From contig OZ244906.1 in NCBI GenBank assembly GCA_965221655.1, positions 1,116,001-1,180,000 on the forward strand: a stretch of 64,000 nt of DNA, in the 5' to 3' direction. The stretch is from Bin107 sp965221655. GTDB taxonomy: Bacteria > UBA8248. The translations under genes were made by a program, and so were the position numbers. Positions 7,145-15,901 of this stretch are shown here, in pieces. Under the pieces are notes generated by a model that saw nothing but the letters and a program-made list of their open reading frames with translations, was not told the DNA's origin and ran no database searches. Numbering within the stretch: position 1 is the first letter of the stretch; each line of letters begins with the position of its first letter.

Positions 7145-8731
7145 ATGACGGAATCCTATGACGGATTGCTCATCGGCGGGGGACACAACAGCCTGGTGTG
7201 CGCCGCCTACATGGCCAAGGCGGGCAAGAAGGTGGCCGTTCTCGAACGCGCCCCCGTCGCGGGCGGAGGCTGCTCCACGCCTGAGTTGACGCTGCCCGGC
7301 TTCAAGCACAACACGCACTCGAACTACTACGTGGGTCTGGACAGAAGCCCCATCCTGCGCGACCTCGCCCTGCACGAATACGGCTTCAGCCTCATCTTCC
7401 CCGAATTTCAGCAGGGCTGCATCTTCCGCGACGAGACGGCGTTCGTCATCCACCGCGACGTGGAGCAGACCGTCAAGTCGATAGAGCGCATCAACCGAAA
7501 CGACGCGCGCACCTACCGCGACCTCCACGAGAAGTTCACCGAGGGGATGCTCGACATCATCACCTCCTTCATGTACTGCGCACCCCTCCCGCCCGAGGAG
7601 CTGAAGGCGCGCTTCTCGGGGCCGCTGGGCCGCGAGTTTCTGAGCTACGCAGACCTCAGCATGTACGAGGCGGTGGACCAGCACTTCGAGGACGAGAAGC
7701 TGCGCGTGCTCTTCAAGCTCTTCCTCGGCTCGTTCACCCTCGAGAACACGCCCTCAACGGGCATCTTCTTCCCGCGCATCTTCTCACGCATCGCGAACTT
7801 CGCCCTGCCCGTGGGCGGCTCGGTGAACTTCGCCCGCGCACTCGAGCGCGTCGTCGTACGCGGCGGGGGCAAGGTTTTCACCAACGCCGAGGTGCGCGAA
7901 ATCACCGTGGAGAGCGGCGATGCGACGGGCGTGATTCTCGACGACGGCACCCGCATCGAGGCCACCGAGTTCGTGGCGAGCGGGGTGAACTGGCCGCTCA
8001 CGGTGCGCCTGGCCGGGGAGGATTACTTCGGCGGCAGGCTCGCCAAGGCGGCGCTCGAGTTCCAGTGGGCGAGCCACGGGCTGTGCACCATCCACCTGGC
8101 TCTCAAGGAAGCGCCCGACTTCAAGGCGGCCAAATACGAGCCCGACATCAACAAGACGTTCAACATCTTCTGGGGGGCGGACTCCACCGAGGAGATCGAC
8201 GCCTGCTTCGAGAAGATTCACGAGGGCGAACTCCCCCGTCTGATGGGCAACGGCGGCAGCAATAGCCACTTCGACCCGACCTACTCGCCCGAGGGCACGC
8301 ACGTGGGCTACTGGTGGCCCTTCGCCCCCTACGAGCTCAAAGACGGCGGAGCCGAGGCGTGGGACACGCGGCGCGAGGAGTACACCCGCCACTTTATCGA
8401 TTCGTGGACGCCCTATGCACCCAACATCAACGACGACAACATCATGGGCAGTTACCTCTACACGCCGCTCGACATCGTCCGCACGAACCCGAACTTCGTG
8501 CGCGCCAGCCACCACGTGGGCGCCTACGTTCCCGAGCAGCTGGGCTACAACCGCCCGCACCCCGAGGTGAGCGACTTCCGCACGCCCATCGGCAAGCTCT
8601 ACCTGTGCGGGTCGAGCTCCCACGTGGGCGGAGCGGTCACGGGCGCGCCAGGCTACAACTGTGCGAACGCGATTGCGGAGGATTTGGGGCTGGAGCGCTT
8701 CTGGTCGCCCGTCGAGGCCATGGTCGCCTGA
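7145..8731 (+). CDS. Phytoene-desaturase-like FAD-dependent oxidoreductase
   Basis: This 528-residue flavoprotein is of the CrtI/amine-oxidase superfamily. The N-terminal dinucleotide fold GLLIGGGHNSLVCAAYMAKAGKKVAVLERAP binds FAD, and the C-terminal GKLYLCGSSSHVGGAVTGAPGYNCANAI closes the FAD site. No other carotenoid gene (crtB, crtE) is present, so a pigment role is unlikely. Bacterial relatives are often annotated only as NAD(P)/FAD-dependent oxidoreductases. GAGAGGAGG precedes the ATG. The cyclase-like hydrolase gene follows after 48 bases on the same strand and may share its transcript. Confidence 0.87.
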   Translation: MTESYDGLLIGGGHNSLVCAAYMAKAGKKVAVLERAPVAGGGCSTPELTLPGFKHNTHSNYYVGLDRSPILRDLALHEYGFSLIFPEFQQGCIFRDETAFVIHRDVEQTVKSIERINRNDARTYRDLHEKFTEGMLDIITSFMYCAPLPPEELKARFSGPLGREFLSYADLSMYEAVDQHFEDEKLRVLFKLFLGSFTLENTPSTGIFFPRIFSRIANFALPVGGSVNFARALERVVVRGGGKVFTNAEVREITVESGDATGVILDDGTRIEATEFVASGVNWPLTVRLAGEDYFGGRLAKAALEFQWASHGLCTIHLALKEAPDFKAAKYEPDINKTFNIFWGADSTEEIDACFEKIHEGELPRLMGNGGSNSHFDPTYSPEGTHVGYWWPFAPYELKDGGAEAWDTRREEYTRHFIDSWTPYAPNINDDNIMGSYLYTPLDIVRTNPNFVRASHHVGAYVPEQLGYNRPHPEVSDFRTPIGKLYLCGSSSHVGGAVTGAPGYNCANAIAEDLGLERFWSPVEAMVA

Positions 8732-8779
8732 GGGCACGCGGGCGAAGATTCGATTTCTGCGCAGCGGAGAAAAAACCAC

Positions 8780-9493
8780 ATGGAACTGATAGACCTCTCC
8801 CAAACCGTAGCGGCGGGCGGCTTCGAGCGCCCCTTTCACCCCAAAGTGGCCATCGAGCCGATGATGACGCACGAGGAATCTTCCCGAAAATTTCTGGGAA
8901 AATTCTCTTTCGCCGCCATGAAGCTCACGCTCTCCGATCACACGGGCAGCCACGTGGACGCCCTGAACCACTACGTGCCCGGCGACGCTCCCTCCATCGA
9001 CCAGCTGCCGCTCGAACGCTTCTACTCGAGCGCGATTTGCGTGGATTTCTCGAACATCCCGTCCAGAACCTACATCGAGCCCGCCGACATCGAGCGCGAG
9101 CTGGAAAAACACGGCCTCTCCATCCGGGAGGGCGACGCCTTTCTCTACTACACGGGGCACTACGAGCGCTGCTTTCGCAATCCCGACCCCGATAAATGGT
9201 GGACGGATTTCGCAGGCCTCAGCCGACCCGCCACCGAATATCTCGCCGACCGGGGGGTGCGCAACATCGGCTGCGAGGCGTTCACGATAGAAAACCCCAC
9301 GCAAATGTTCCCCGAATCAGAAGAACCCTATCCCTCGCATCAGGTGTGCAAGGAACGCGGAATGCTCAACACCGAGAACCTTGTGATTCCCGAACGACTC
9401 GTGGGCAAGCGCTTCACCTTCTTGTGCCTGCCCATCAAGCTGCGCGCCGCCACGGGCTCGCCCGTGCGCGCGGTGGCGGTGCTCGAAGATTGA
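8780..9493 (+). CDS. Cyclase-family metal-dependent hydrolase (kynurenine formamidase fold)
   Basis: This 237-residue protein is of the cyclase superfamily, whose members include kynurenine formamidase, isatin hydrolase and polyketide cyclase-like enzymes. The signature HxGxHxD is DHTGSHVDALNH, with H54, H58 and D60 as metal ligands. The start ELIDLSQTV is typical of the family. The ribosome site is weak (GCGGAG, about 11 bases upstream). The gene ends one base before the convergent TatD-like gene's stop codon. The upstream flavoprotein is its probable partner; the substrate is unknown. Confidence 0.86.
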   Translation: MELIDLSQTVAAGGFERPFHPKVAIEPMMTHEESSRKFLGKFSFAAMKLTLSDHTGSHVDALNHYVPGDAPSIDQLPLERFYSSAICVDFSNIPSRTYIEPADIERELEKHGLSIREGDAFLYYTGHYERCFRNPDPDKWWTDFAGLSRPATEYLADRGVRNIGCEAFTIENPTQMFPESEEPYPSHQVCKERGMLNTENLVIPERLVGKRFTFLCLPIKLRAATGSPVRAVAVLED

Positions 9494-9494
9494 A

Positions 9495-10385
9495 TTAGAG
9501 GCCGAAGCCGAAAAGGGCGTTCGCGTTGCCGAAGGCGGCGCGCTCTATCTCCGCCTCCTCCACGCCCGCCCGGCGCATGGCGCGCATCGCGCGGGGAATG
9601 CAGTAGACGTCGTTCGACGTGTAGGGGATGAGGTCGGAGTTGAGCATCATCCGCGCAGCACCGTGCCGCCGCACCCACTCCGCGACGGTGGAGGGGGCAA
9701 TGGGCCGCAGCACACTGCCCAGGCTCGTGGCGCACCAGGCGCCTGTCTCCTCGTGGACGAAATCGACTATTGTCGCGTCCACGTGATCGATGACGAGCAG
9801 CTCGTGCTCCAGCCCCGCGCGGTCGATGATTTCCAAATCCAGCTTCAGGTAATGCAGCCTGAACGCCTCGGGTGAAACCGCACCCTGCGTGTCCACGCCG
9901 CCGAGGAACTCCCTGGGGTTCTTGTAGGTGGGCGTGTGGAGAATCAGCGGCGTCTTGCACTGCGCGGCGATGCGCGCCTGGGCTTCGAGGCACCGGGCCT
10001 GATCCTCCAAATCCCAGGAGAAACCGAAATACTGCCCCGGGTCCAGACCCACCTCGCCCAGAGCAACCACCCGCTCGTGCGCCAGATACGCAGGCAGCGC
10101 CTCTACCAATCTCTCCCATTCCTCGACGCGCGTCATCGCGCTCACACCCACCGCGCAACGCGCGCGCACGTGGTGTTTGGCCTCGGCGGCCTCGGCCATC
10201 CGGAGCGGGCTGTCCCACAGCCTGCGCACGTCCTCGGGGCCGGGCGGGCGACGCCACACCTCTCGGTGCACGTGGGGGTTTCCGCAGGAGAGAACCGCAC
10301 CCGCCAGCCCGCACATGCTCTGCAGCTCCCAGTCGTCGAAACCGAACCCGTGCAGGTGGTTGTGGCTGTCGATAAATCTGTCCAT
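9495..10385 (-). CDS. TatD-like metal-dependent hydrolase
   Basis: This is a 296-residue amidohydrolase-superfamily TIM barrel of the TatD type. Metal-binding motifs are FIDSHNHLHG (H8, H10), VALGEVGLDPGQYFG, LILHTPTYKNP, LVIDHVDA and LNSDLIPYTSND. TatD proteins are known as 3'-5' exonucleases or are assigned to phosphotriesterase-like activities, but the extra residues here (GVSAMTRVEEW region) make the role uncertain. The ATG directly abuts the stop codon of the upstream methyltransferase gene, so the two are translated as a coupled pair. Its 3' end nearly touches the convergent cyclase gene. Confidence 0.82.
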   Translation of the reverse strand: MDRFIDSHNHLHGFGFDDWELQSMCGLAGAVLSCGNPHVHREVWRRPPGPEDVRRLWDSPLRMAEAAEAKHHVRARCAVGVSAMTRVEEWERLVEALPAYLAHERVVALGEVGLDPGQYFGFSWDLEDQARCLEAQARIAAQCKTPLILHTPTYKNPREFLGGVDTQGAVSPEAFRLHYLKLDLEIIDRAGLEHELLVIDHVDATIVDFVHEETGAWCATSLGSVLRPIAPSTVAEWVRRHGAARMMLNSDLIPYTSNDVYCIPRAMRAMRRAGVEEAEIERAAFGNANALFGFGL

Positions 10386-11180
10386 TTACGCCTCGGGCTT
10401 TACGGCCAGGAACACGTAGCGCGTAAGACTGAAGAAATAGGCCCCGCGCGCCCCCAACTCCGCCAAATCTTCCGCCCAGGCCTTCGCTTCCTCCCTGGGC
10501 ACGCCGCCCCTCTTGATCACGAAGGGCACGATGACGCTCACCATCGCGCCGCTGTAGTTCTCCGCGGGATACTCGGTGTTTAAGAGCGCGAGCGCGCGGC
10601 GTTGCGCAATCTCGAAGCCCGCCCCGCACAGGAGCGGCGAGAGCCTCCTCGGCAGGTGGGGGTCGACCAGATGGGCATCCCACGCCCGAAAGATTCTCTG
10701 CGCCCGCGCCTCGTCGCGCGCGTTCCACACGAGTGAGCCCCAGTCGGTATCCATAATCAGGGCGCGCCCCCCCGGCCGCAGCACGCGGGCGAGCTCGGCC
10801 AGGGCCGCCTCCATGTCGGGCACGTATTCGTAGACCTGGGAGACGATAGCCGCATCGAACGCCCCGTCCTCAAACGGCAAGCGCACCGCGTCGCCCGTGC
10901 GAAACGAAACCCGGGGGCGGCCCGCACAGCGCGCCTCCGCCAAGGCGATCATGGGCGCGCTCTTCTCCAGGCCGCAGACAGCGCCTTCCTCGCCCACCAT
11001 CCTCGCCATTTCGAGCGTCATGAAGCCGGGTCCCGACCCGACGTCCAGCACGCGCTCGCCTGCGCGGGGCGCGAGCATCTCCAGCAACACGGCGCGCTGG
11101 GCAACCACGTCCGGAGTGGTGTAGACGGCCTCCACGCGCCGGGCCGCCTTCTCGTCGAAACCGGGGGGCTGCTGGTTCAT
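10386..11180 (-). CDS. Class I SAM-dependent methyltransferase (UbiE-like)
   Basis: This 264-residue methyltransferase has motif I RVLDVGSGPGFMTLEMA, an acidic loop VCGLEKSAPM, VRLPFEDGAFDAAIVSQVYEYVP and the post-motif LRPGGRALIMDTDWGS. The Asp-Trp segment and the length resemble methyltransferases acting on small molecules such as arsenite or quinones, but no substrate motif is evident. The ATG at 11178-11180 has GGAGAG about nine bases upstream; the frame is open upstream but lacks family sequence there. The TatD-like gene starts directly after the stop codon. It is divergent from the MFS gene at 11362. Confidence 0.85.
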   Translation of the reverse strand: MNQQPPGFDEKAARRVEAVYTTPDVVAQRAVLLEMLAPRAGERVLDVGSGPGFMTLEMARMVGEEGAVCGLEKSAPMIALAEARCAGRPRVSFRTGDAVRLPFEDGAFDAAIVSQVYEYVPDMEAALAELARVLRPGGRALIMDTDWGSLVWNARDEARAQRIFRAWDAHLVDPHLPRRLSPLLCGAGFEIAQRRALALLNTEYPAENYSGAMVSVIVPFVIKRGGVPREEAKAWAEDLAELGARGAYFFSLTRYVFLAVKPEA

Positions 11181-11284
11181 GCGCCGCTCTCCACTGTCCA
11201 CATAAGGCGAATGCGGGCAGTCTCGGCGTCTGTGCGGGGAGAAGTCAAGCCGCCCGCCTTTTCTCACGCGGAGGCCGCTCGGCG

Positions 11285-11314
11285 TTGACGCACACTTTCC
11301 TCCCAACCTATAAG
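11285..11314 (+). promoter_or_regulatory. Sigma70-type promoter for the MFS pair
   Basis: TTGACG (11285-11290) and TATAAG (11309-11314) lie 18 bases apart; each matches the consensus at five of six positions. The start codon of the first MFS gene is 47 bases downstream. Confidence 0.65.
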
Positions 11315-11361
11315 CCAGACACGGAGCAGTTTCGGGTTCCCCTCCACCGACGGGACGCTTC

Positions 11362-12558
11362 ATGGCCCCATCCAGGATATTCAACCTCTTCGCGATTGCG
11401 GGCAGCCACGCCGTCAACGCCTTCTACACCCAACTGCTCATACCCGTGCTCCCCCTCATCGTGGCGGAGTTTGAACTCAACTACGTGCAGGCGGGCCTGG
11501 TCGTAACCACCTACTCGGTAGCGAACAGCGTTTTTCAGTTTCCGCTTTCTTTCATATCGGACTACACCCGCCGCTGGCGAACGGTGCTCGCCCTCTCGCT
11601 CCTCACGCAGGCACTGCCCGTTCTGCTCTACGGCTACGCGGCGAGTTATTCGCTGCTGCTGTTGTTCGTCTTCATCAGCGGCATCGGGAGTGCGGCCTAC
11701 CATCCCCCCGCCGTCGCGCTCATCACCCGCGAGTTGCCCGAGCGACGCGGGTTCTGCATGGGCCTGTTCAACGGCGGGGGAGACGCGGGCAACATCATCT
11801 CGCCCGCCGTCGTCGGATGGCTCGCCGTCTACCTCGCAAGCTGGCGTTTGGCGGCGCAACTCTACGTGATACCGGGCATCGTCTGGGCGGCGCTCATCTG
11901 GGTGCGCTTTCAGGATCAACTGGGCGAGCGCGTGCCCCTGCGCCAGGCGGCGCGCTCGACCTTCGGCGCCCTTTTCGGCAACAAGTCGCTCATGCTGCTC
12001 GTTGCCCTCTCCTCGTTCCGCATCATGGGGTATCGGGGCTTCATGGCCTTTTTGCCATTGCTGCTGGCGGAGCGCTTCGGCTTCGACATCAAGGGGGTGG
12101 GCTGGCTGCTGAGCGCCTACTTCCTGTTGGGTTCGAGCACGTCCATCCTCGTCGGCAGATGGTCGGACAACAGGAGCCGCACCAAGGTCATCGTCGTGTT
12201 CACCTTCATGTGCGCCACCGCCATGGCCACGCTCACGTGGGTCGAGAGCGTGGCAACGCTGCTGGTGGCGCTCTTCTGCGTCGCCTGCATCCTTACGCCC
12301 GTGCCCAGCCTGGTGCTGGCCGTGGGCACCGAGCTGGTGGAGGAGCGCATTCGCTCCAGCTCGGTGGGCGTCATCTACGGCTTCAACGAAGGGGCGAGCG
12401 CGCTCTCGCCGATAGTGGGCGGCCTCGTAGCCGAATCTCTGGGGCTGCAAATGGCCTTCACCTTCTACGCGGCGATGTTCGTCGTCGGCGGTTGCATCGC
12501 CGTCTTCTTGCACAGGCAGACCACCCGCGCCCCACACACGAGAGGGGGTGCGGCATGA
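11362..12558 (+). CDS. MFS transporter, first of an overlapping pair
   Basis: This 398-residue major facilitator protein has about 12 predicted membrane helices. The N-terminal half resembles fosmidomycin-resistance (FSR)-type exporters: LLIPVLPLIVAEFELNYVQAGLV, SFISDYTRRWRTVL (loop 2-3) and GIGSAAYHPPAVALI. The second half has LVGRWSDNRSRTKVIV. The ribosome site is weak. The stop codon overlaps the ATG of the next MFS gene (ATGA), so the two proteins would be made in a coupled way. No substrate can be assigned. A good promoter precedes it. Confidence 0.85.
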   Translation: MAPSRIFNLFAIAGSHAVNAFYTQLLIPVLPLIVAEFELNYVQAGLVVTTYSVANSVFQFPLSFISDYTRRWRTVLALSLLTQALPVLLYGYAASYSLLLLFVFISGIGSAAYHPPAVALITRELPERRGFCMGLFNGGGDAGNIISPAVVGWLAVYLASWRLAAQLYVIPGIVWAALIWVRFQDQLGERVPLRQAARSTFGALFGNKSLMLLVALSSFRIMGYRGFMAFLPLLLAERFGFDIKGVGWLLSAYFLLGSSTSILVGRWSDNRSRTKVIVVFTFMCATAMATLTWVESVATLLVALFCVACILTPVPSLVLAVGTELVEERIRSSSVGVIYGFNEGASALSPIVGGLVAESLGLQMAFTFYAAMFVVGGCIAVFLHRQTTRAPHTRGGAA

Positions 12559-13757
12559 GCCCGGCGCGAGAGGCGGGCGTGCACATGCTCGGCAAGCCGC
12601 CCGCGCGCGATCTGCCCTGGAGGGCGCTCGCCATTTTGTTCAGCGCGCATCTGGTGGTGGACGGCATGGCGAATTTCATCGCCCCGCTGCTGCCCCTTCT
12701 GCGGGAGAAATACCAGGTCTCCCTCTCGACGGGCGGGCTTTTGCTCACGTTCGTCTCGATGAGTGCGGCCCTCTCCCAGCCCCTGACGGCGATTCTCGTG
12801 GATCGCTGGCCCAGACTCCCCTGGCTCGCCGTCGGCATGGCGGGCGGGTCGATTTTCATCACCTCGGTGGGCTGGGCGCCCGACTTTCGCCTCCTGGTGG
12901 TCATGGTCACTCTGGGCGGCGCGATGGTGGGGCTTTGCCACCCGGACATGGCCTCGCGCGCAGGCGCGCTCAGCGAACGCCACAGGGGGCTCGCGGTGAG
13001 CGTATTCATCGCGGGCGGGCGCGTGGGCCACGGCCTGGGGCCCGTCATCGCCATCGCCATCGTCTCGCTGTGGGGCATGGAGTGGCTGTGGACGTTCGCC
13101 TTCCTCGCCGTCTCGATGGCCCTGGCGGTGCGCTACGGGCTGCCGCGCCCCCAGGCTGCTTCGGGCAGCGGCGGCAAGAAGGCCTCGGTCTGGGACTTCG
13201 TGAGCGCGCTGCGCCAGGCGCGCGGACCGCTGCTTCTGCTCTCGTGCGTAACGATTTGCCGCGCCGTCGTGAACATCAACTTCATAAACTACGTTCCCTC
13301 GCTCTACGTCGAGCACGGCATGGGCATCTGGAGCGGCGGAACGGCGAGCGCCATCATGCTTACCTCAGGCGCGGCGGGCGTCATGGCGGGCGGCGCGCTG
13401 GGGGACAGGTTCGGCAAAAAGACGATCATCGTCGGCGGCATCGGGCTGGGCGCGTTCTTCGTCCTCTCTTTTCTGATGACGCCGCCCGAATGGGGCTTCG
13501 TGCTCCTCGCCTTTCTGGGCTTCGCCACCTACCTCCCGATGGGCGTGACGATGGCCTACGCCCAGAGCCTGATGCCCTATAACCGGGGGCTGGCGAGCTC
13601 CATTACGCTCGGCGTCTCGTGGTTCGTCGCGAGTCTTTCGGTCTACCCGATGTCGCTGCTCGGCGAAGCGGTGGGTCTGGCCAACGCCTTCTGGGCACTG
13701 CCCGGCTTCTTCATCGCCGCTTGCGCCTTCGCGATCTTCCTGCCGAGGGTGGAATAA
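12555..13757 (+). CDS. MFS transporter, second of the overlapping pair
   Basis: This 400-residue, 12-helix major facilitator protein of the FSR/sugar-exporter kind shares the layout of the upstream protein: HLVVDGMANFIAPLLPLLREKY, LVDRWPRLPWLAVG and GLCHPDMASRAGALSERHRG, with a second D-RFGK loop (GALGDRFGKKTIIV). The ATG at 12555 overlaps the upstream stop and has a G-rich ribosome site. Divergence between the two partners is substantial, so this is not a recent tandem copy. A functional pair or heteromer is possible but is inference from the overlap. Confidence 0.85.
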   Translation: MSPAREAGVHMLGKPPARDLPWRALAILFSAHLVVDGMANFIAPLLPLLREKYQVSLSTGGLLLTFVSMSAALSQPLTAILVDRWPRLPWLAVGMAGGSIFITSVGWAPDFRLLVVMVTLGGAMVGLCHPDMASRAGALSERHRGLAVSVFIAGGRVGHGLGPVIAIAIVSLWGMEWLWTFAFLAVSMALAVRYGLPRPQAASGSGGKKASVWDFVSALRQARGPLLLLSCVTICRAVVNINFINYVPSLYVEHGMGIWSGGTASAIMLTSGAAGVMAGGALGDRFGKKTIIVGGIGLGAFFVLSFLMTPPEWGFVLLAFLGFATYLPMGVTMAYAQSLMPYNRGLASSITLGVSWFVASLSVYPMSLLGEAVGLANAFWALPGFFIAACAFAIFLPRVE

Positions 13758-13802
13758 GGAACGGCGCCAAAACGTGAGCGCCCGCTCCCCTCTCGGAGGG
13801 CC

Positions 13803-13812
13803 GGGGGGGGGG
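13803..13812. repeat. Run of ten G residues between convergent genes
   Basis: An uninterrupted G10 tract lies in the 81-base gap between the second MFS gene and the GNAT gene. It is outside both coding regions, so phase variation of either protein is unlikely. Confidence 0.6.
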
Positions 13813-13838
13813 CATGCGCGACTGCGGCGGAGAGGCCG

Positions 13839-14672
13839 CTACCCGTGGGGCGAGGCGCCCGGCTCGTCCCTGCGGGCACGCATCGCCTTATCTTCGGTTC
13901 CGGCATACGCCTCGCGCCGGTCGAACACGCTCCAGAAGACGTCCGCCACCCGCTTGAAGCCCAGGCTCTCGAACACGCGCTCAGACGCCGCGTTTCCCTC
14001 GACGATGTAGCAATACGCCGCGCGCCCCCGGGCGAATTGCTTCTCGACCAGCGAGGAGACCACCGCACGCGCGAGCCCCCTGCCCCGGAAGCGTTCCTCG
14101 GTGTGCAGCATGCCGATGGAGCCGTTCGCGTGCACGACGACGTAAGAGGCAAGCGCGCCGCCCACCCGTATTGCCGCCGTGGGGGCGGAGCGGATTCTGG
14201 CGAGGCCGTAGGCCGTCCCCTCGTGGTAGGGGGAATTGCGCGCGAGCGTCTCCGCCTCGGCCTCTTGCAGGCTTTCCACGCGGTGTTCCGAGGCGGGGGG
14301 CCGAAAGTCTTCCTCCTCAAGCACGAACATGCCGACGAGCGCCGCGCGAACGAGGTTTCTTCTGCGCGCCACGGCGTTTTTGACCTCGGCCGTCACCGAG
14401 GAGAGCTTGAGGTACCCCTCGCTCTCCTCCATCTGCGCGGAGATGCGCTCGAGCTCCTCAAGCCTTGCGAGAACCGCCTCCGCCTCCCCCACCGGAGCGA
14501 GCCAGCCGCGCCCGGCTTGCAGGGCGAGGCGGGGCGCAGCGGGGTCGTCCACCCAAAAATCGGCAGAAGCGCCCCCCTCGGCCAAAGCCCCGGCAAAGCG
14601 CAGGCCAAACGGCCCCTGCGCCGCCAGGAATTTTTGAAAAGTATCGCTTGCGGGATTCTCCAAACGGAACAA
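13839..14672 (-). CDS. GNAT-family N-acetyltransferase with extra N-terminal domain
   Basis: In this 277-residue protein the C-terminal half is a GNAT domain: acetyl-CoA motif A is MLHTEERFRGRGLARAVV with the R-x-x-G-x-G/A loop, followed by YIVEGNAASERVFESLGFKRV (motif B). The N-terminal 130 residues show no domain I know. The architecture recalls GCN5-related proteins of the FR47/DUF type with a divergent first half. The start is TTG at 14670-14672 with GGGGAG about 11 bases upstream, so the exact start is uncertain. It stands alone, convergent with the MFS pair and divergent from the dehydrogenase gene. Confidence 0.78.
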   Translation of the reverse strand: MFRLENPASDTFQKFLAAQGPFGLRFAGALAEGGASADFWVDDPAAPRLALQAGRGWLAPVGEAEAVLARLEELERISAQMEESEGYLKLSSVTAEVKNAVARRRNLVRAALVGMFVLEEEDFRPPASEHRVESLQEAEAETLARNSPYHEGTAYGLARIRSAPTAAIRVGGALASYVVVHANGSIGMLHTEERFRGRGLARAVVSSLVEKQFARGRAAYCYIVEGNAASERVFESLGFKRVADVFWSVFDRREAYAGTEDKAMRARRDEPGASPHG

Positions 14673-14778
14673 TTTTCGCTACACTCCCCTGCAAGCTGTG
14701 GGTGCCGCCCTCGATAGCGTCGATCATAGCACTTCGCCTCCCCGAACGGGGAATCCCCAGGCCGCTGCCGGAGGAGCC

Positions 14779-15852
14779 ATGAAAGAATATCGCATCATCA
14801 CCATACCGGGGGACGGAATCGGCCCCGAACTCATGGAGTCCGCCACGGCGGTGCTCGAAGCCGTGCAGCGCACGGACGAAAGCCTCACCCTGCGCCTCGA
14901 AGAACACGAGGCGGGCGCCGCGCGATACGCGAAACACGGCAAACGCATCAGCGAGGAAACCTTGCAGGCCTGCCGCGAGGCGGACGGCATTCTCAAGTCC
15001 CCGGTGGGCGACCCGGCCGTCCGCACGCCCGACGGCACCGAGGGAGGCCTTTTGGGCGGCGTGCTCAGAACGAGCCTCGACGTGTTTGCCAACATGCGGC
15101 CCGTGCGCCTCTACCCGGGCATCCGCAGTCCGCTGGCCGACCAGGGGCCGGGCGACATCGACTACGTCGTCATCCGCGAGAACACCGAGGGTCTCTACGC
15201 TTCGCGCGACAGGGGCGTCGGCGGCCCCCACGCCGTGGCCGACACCATGATCATCACGCGCCCGGGTGCGGAGCGCGTCGCGCGCTTCGCCTTCGAGCTC
15301 GCCCGCAAGAGAAACGGCGCACCCGAGGACGGCGTCTCGCGCGTAACCTGCGTGGACAAGGGCAACGTGCTGCGCTCGCTGGCCTTTTTCCGCGAAATAT
15401 TCTTTGAGGTCGCCGCCGGGTATCCCGACGTGGAGGCCGAGGCGGTGTATTCCGACGCCTGCGCGAGCCACCTCATCATGCGGCCCAGCCACTACGACGT
15501 ACTGGTGATGGAGAACATGCTGGGCGACTTGTTGAGCGACCTGGGCGGCGCGACGGCGGGCGGGCTCGGCATGTGCCCCTCGGGGAACATCGGCGAGCGC
15601 TACGCCTTTTTTGAGGCGGTGCACGGCTCCGCCCCCGACATCGCGGGCCAGGGTATCGCAAACCCCCTGAGCCTCGTGCTCTCGGCGGCGCTCATGCTCG
15701 CCCACATGGGGGAGGACGCCGCGTCGCGGCAGATAGAAACCGCCGTCTGGGGAGCGCTCGAGGCGGGCGAGATACGCCTCGACGACAGGGGGCGCGCCCT
15801 TGAGGGCAGCCGCGCCATCACCGAGGCGGTGGTAGCCCGCATCACGGGCTGA
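14779..15852 (+). CDS. Isocitrate/isopropylmalate dehydrogenase family enzyme
   Basis: This 357-residue NAD(P)-dependent beta-decarboxylating dehydrogenase acts on a 2-hydroxy acid such as 3-isopropylmalate, tartrate/D-malate or isocitrate. Family motifs are IITIPGDGIGPELM at the N-terminus, IRENTEGLYASRD, the metal-binding region YSDACASHLIM to MENMLGDLLSDLGG, and EAVHGSAPDIAGQGIANP for the nucleotide. ATG 14779 follows GGAGGAG. No leuA, leuC or leuD lies nearby, so leucine synthesis is not supported by context. The ENTEGLYA loop fits the tartrate/homoisocitrate branches as well as leuB. Confidence 0.87.
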   Translation: MKEYRIITIPGDGIGPELMESATAVLEAVQRTDESLTLRLEEHEAGAARYAKHGKRISEETLQACREADGILKSPVGDPAVRTPDGTEGGLLGGVLRTSLDVFANMRPVRLYPGIRSPLADQGPGDIDYVVIRENTEGLYASRDRGVGGPHAVADTMIITRPGAERVARFAFELARKRNGAPEDGVSRVTCVDKGNVLRSLAFFREIFFEVAAGYPDVEAEAVYSDACASHLIMRPSHYDVLVMENMLGDLLSDLGGATAGGLGMCPSGNIGERYAFFEAVHGSAPDIAGQGIANPLSLVLSAALMLAHMGEDAASRQIETAVWGALEAGEIRLDDRGRALEGSRAITEAVVARITG

Positions 15853-15901
15853 ATGGCTCCGCCGCCTGAGGCTTTGCCGGTAAGGAGCGCGTGCCCGCGC
15901 C

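Noticed and set aside
7145..8731. Carotenoid desaturase
   Set aside because: Only the FAD fold is shared; no phytoene synthase or other carotenoid gene is nearby.
13803..13812. Phase-variable G10 tract
   Set aside because: It lies between two convergent genes and outside promoters, so slippage would not switch either protein.
14779..15852. Firm assignment as leuB
   Set aside because: No leucine genes nearby and the ENTEGLYA loop occurs in several related dehydrogenases.
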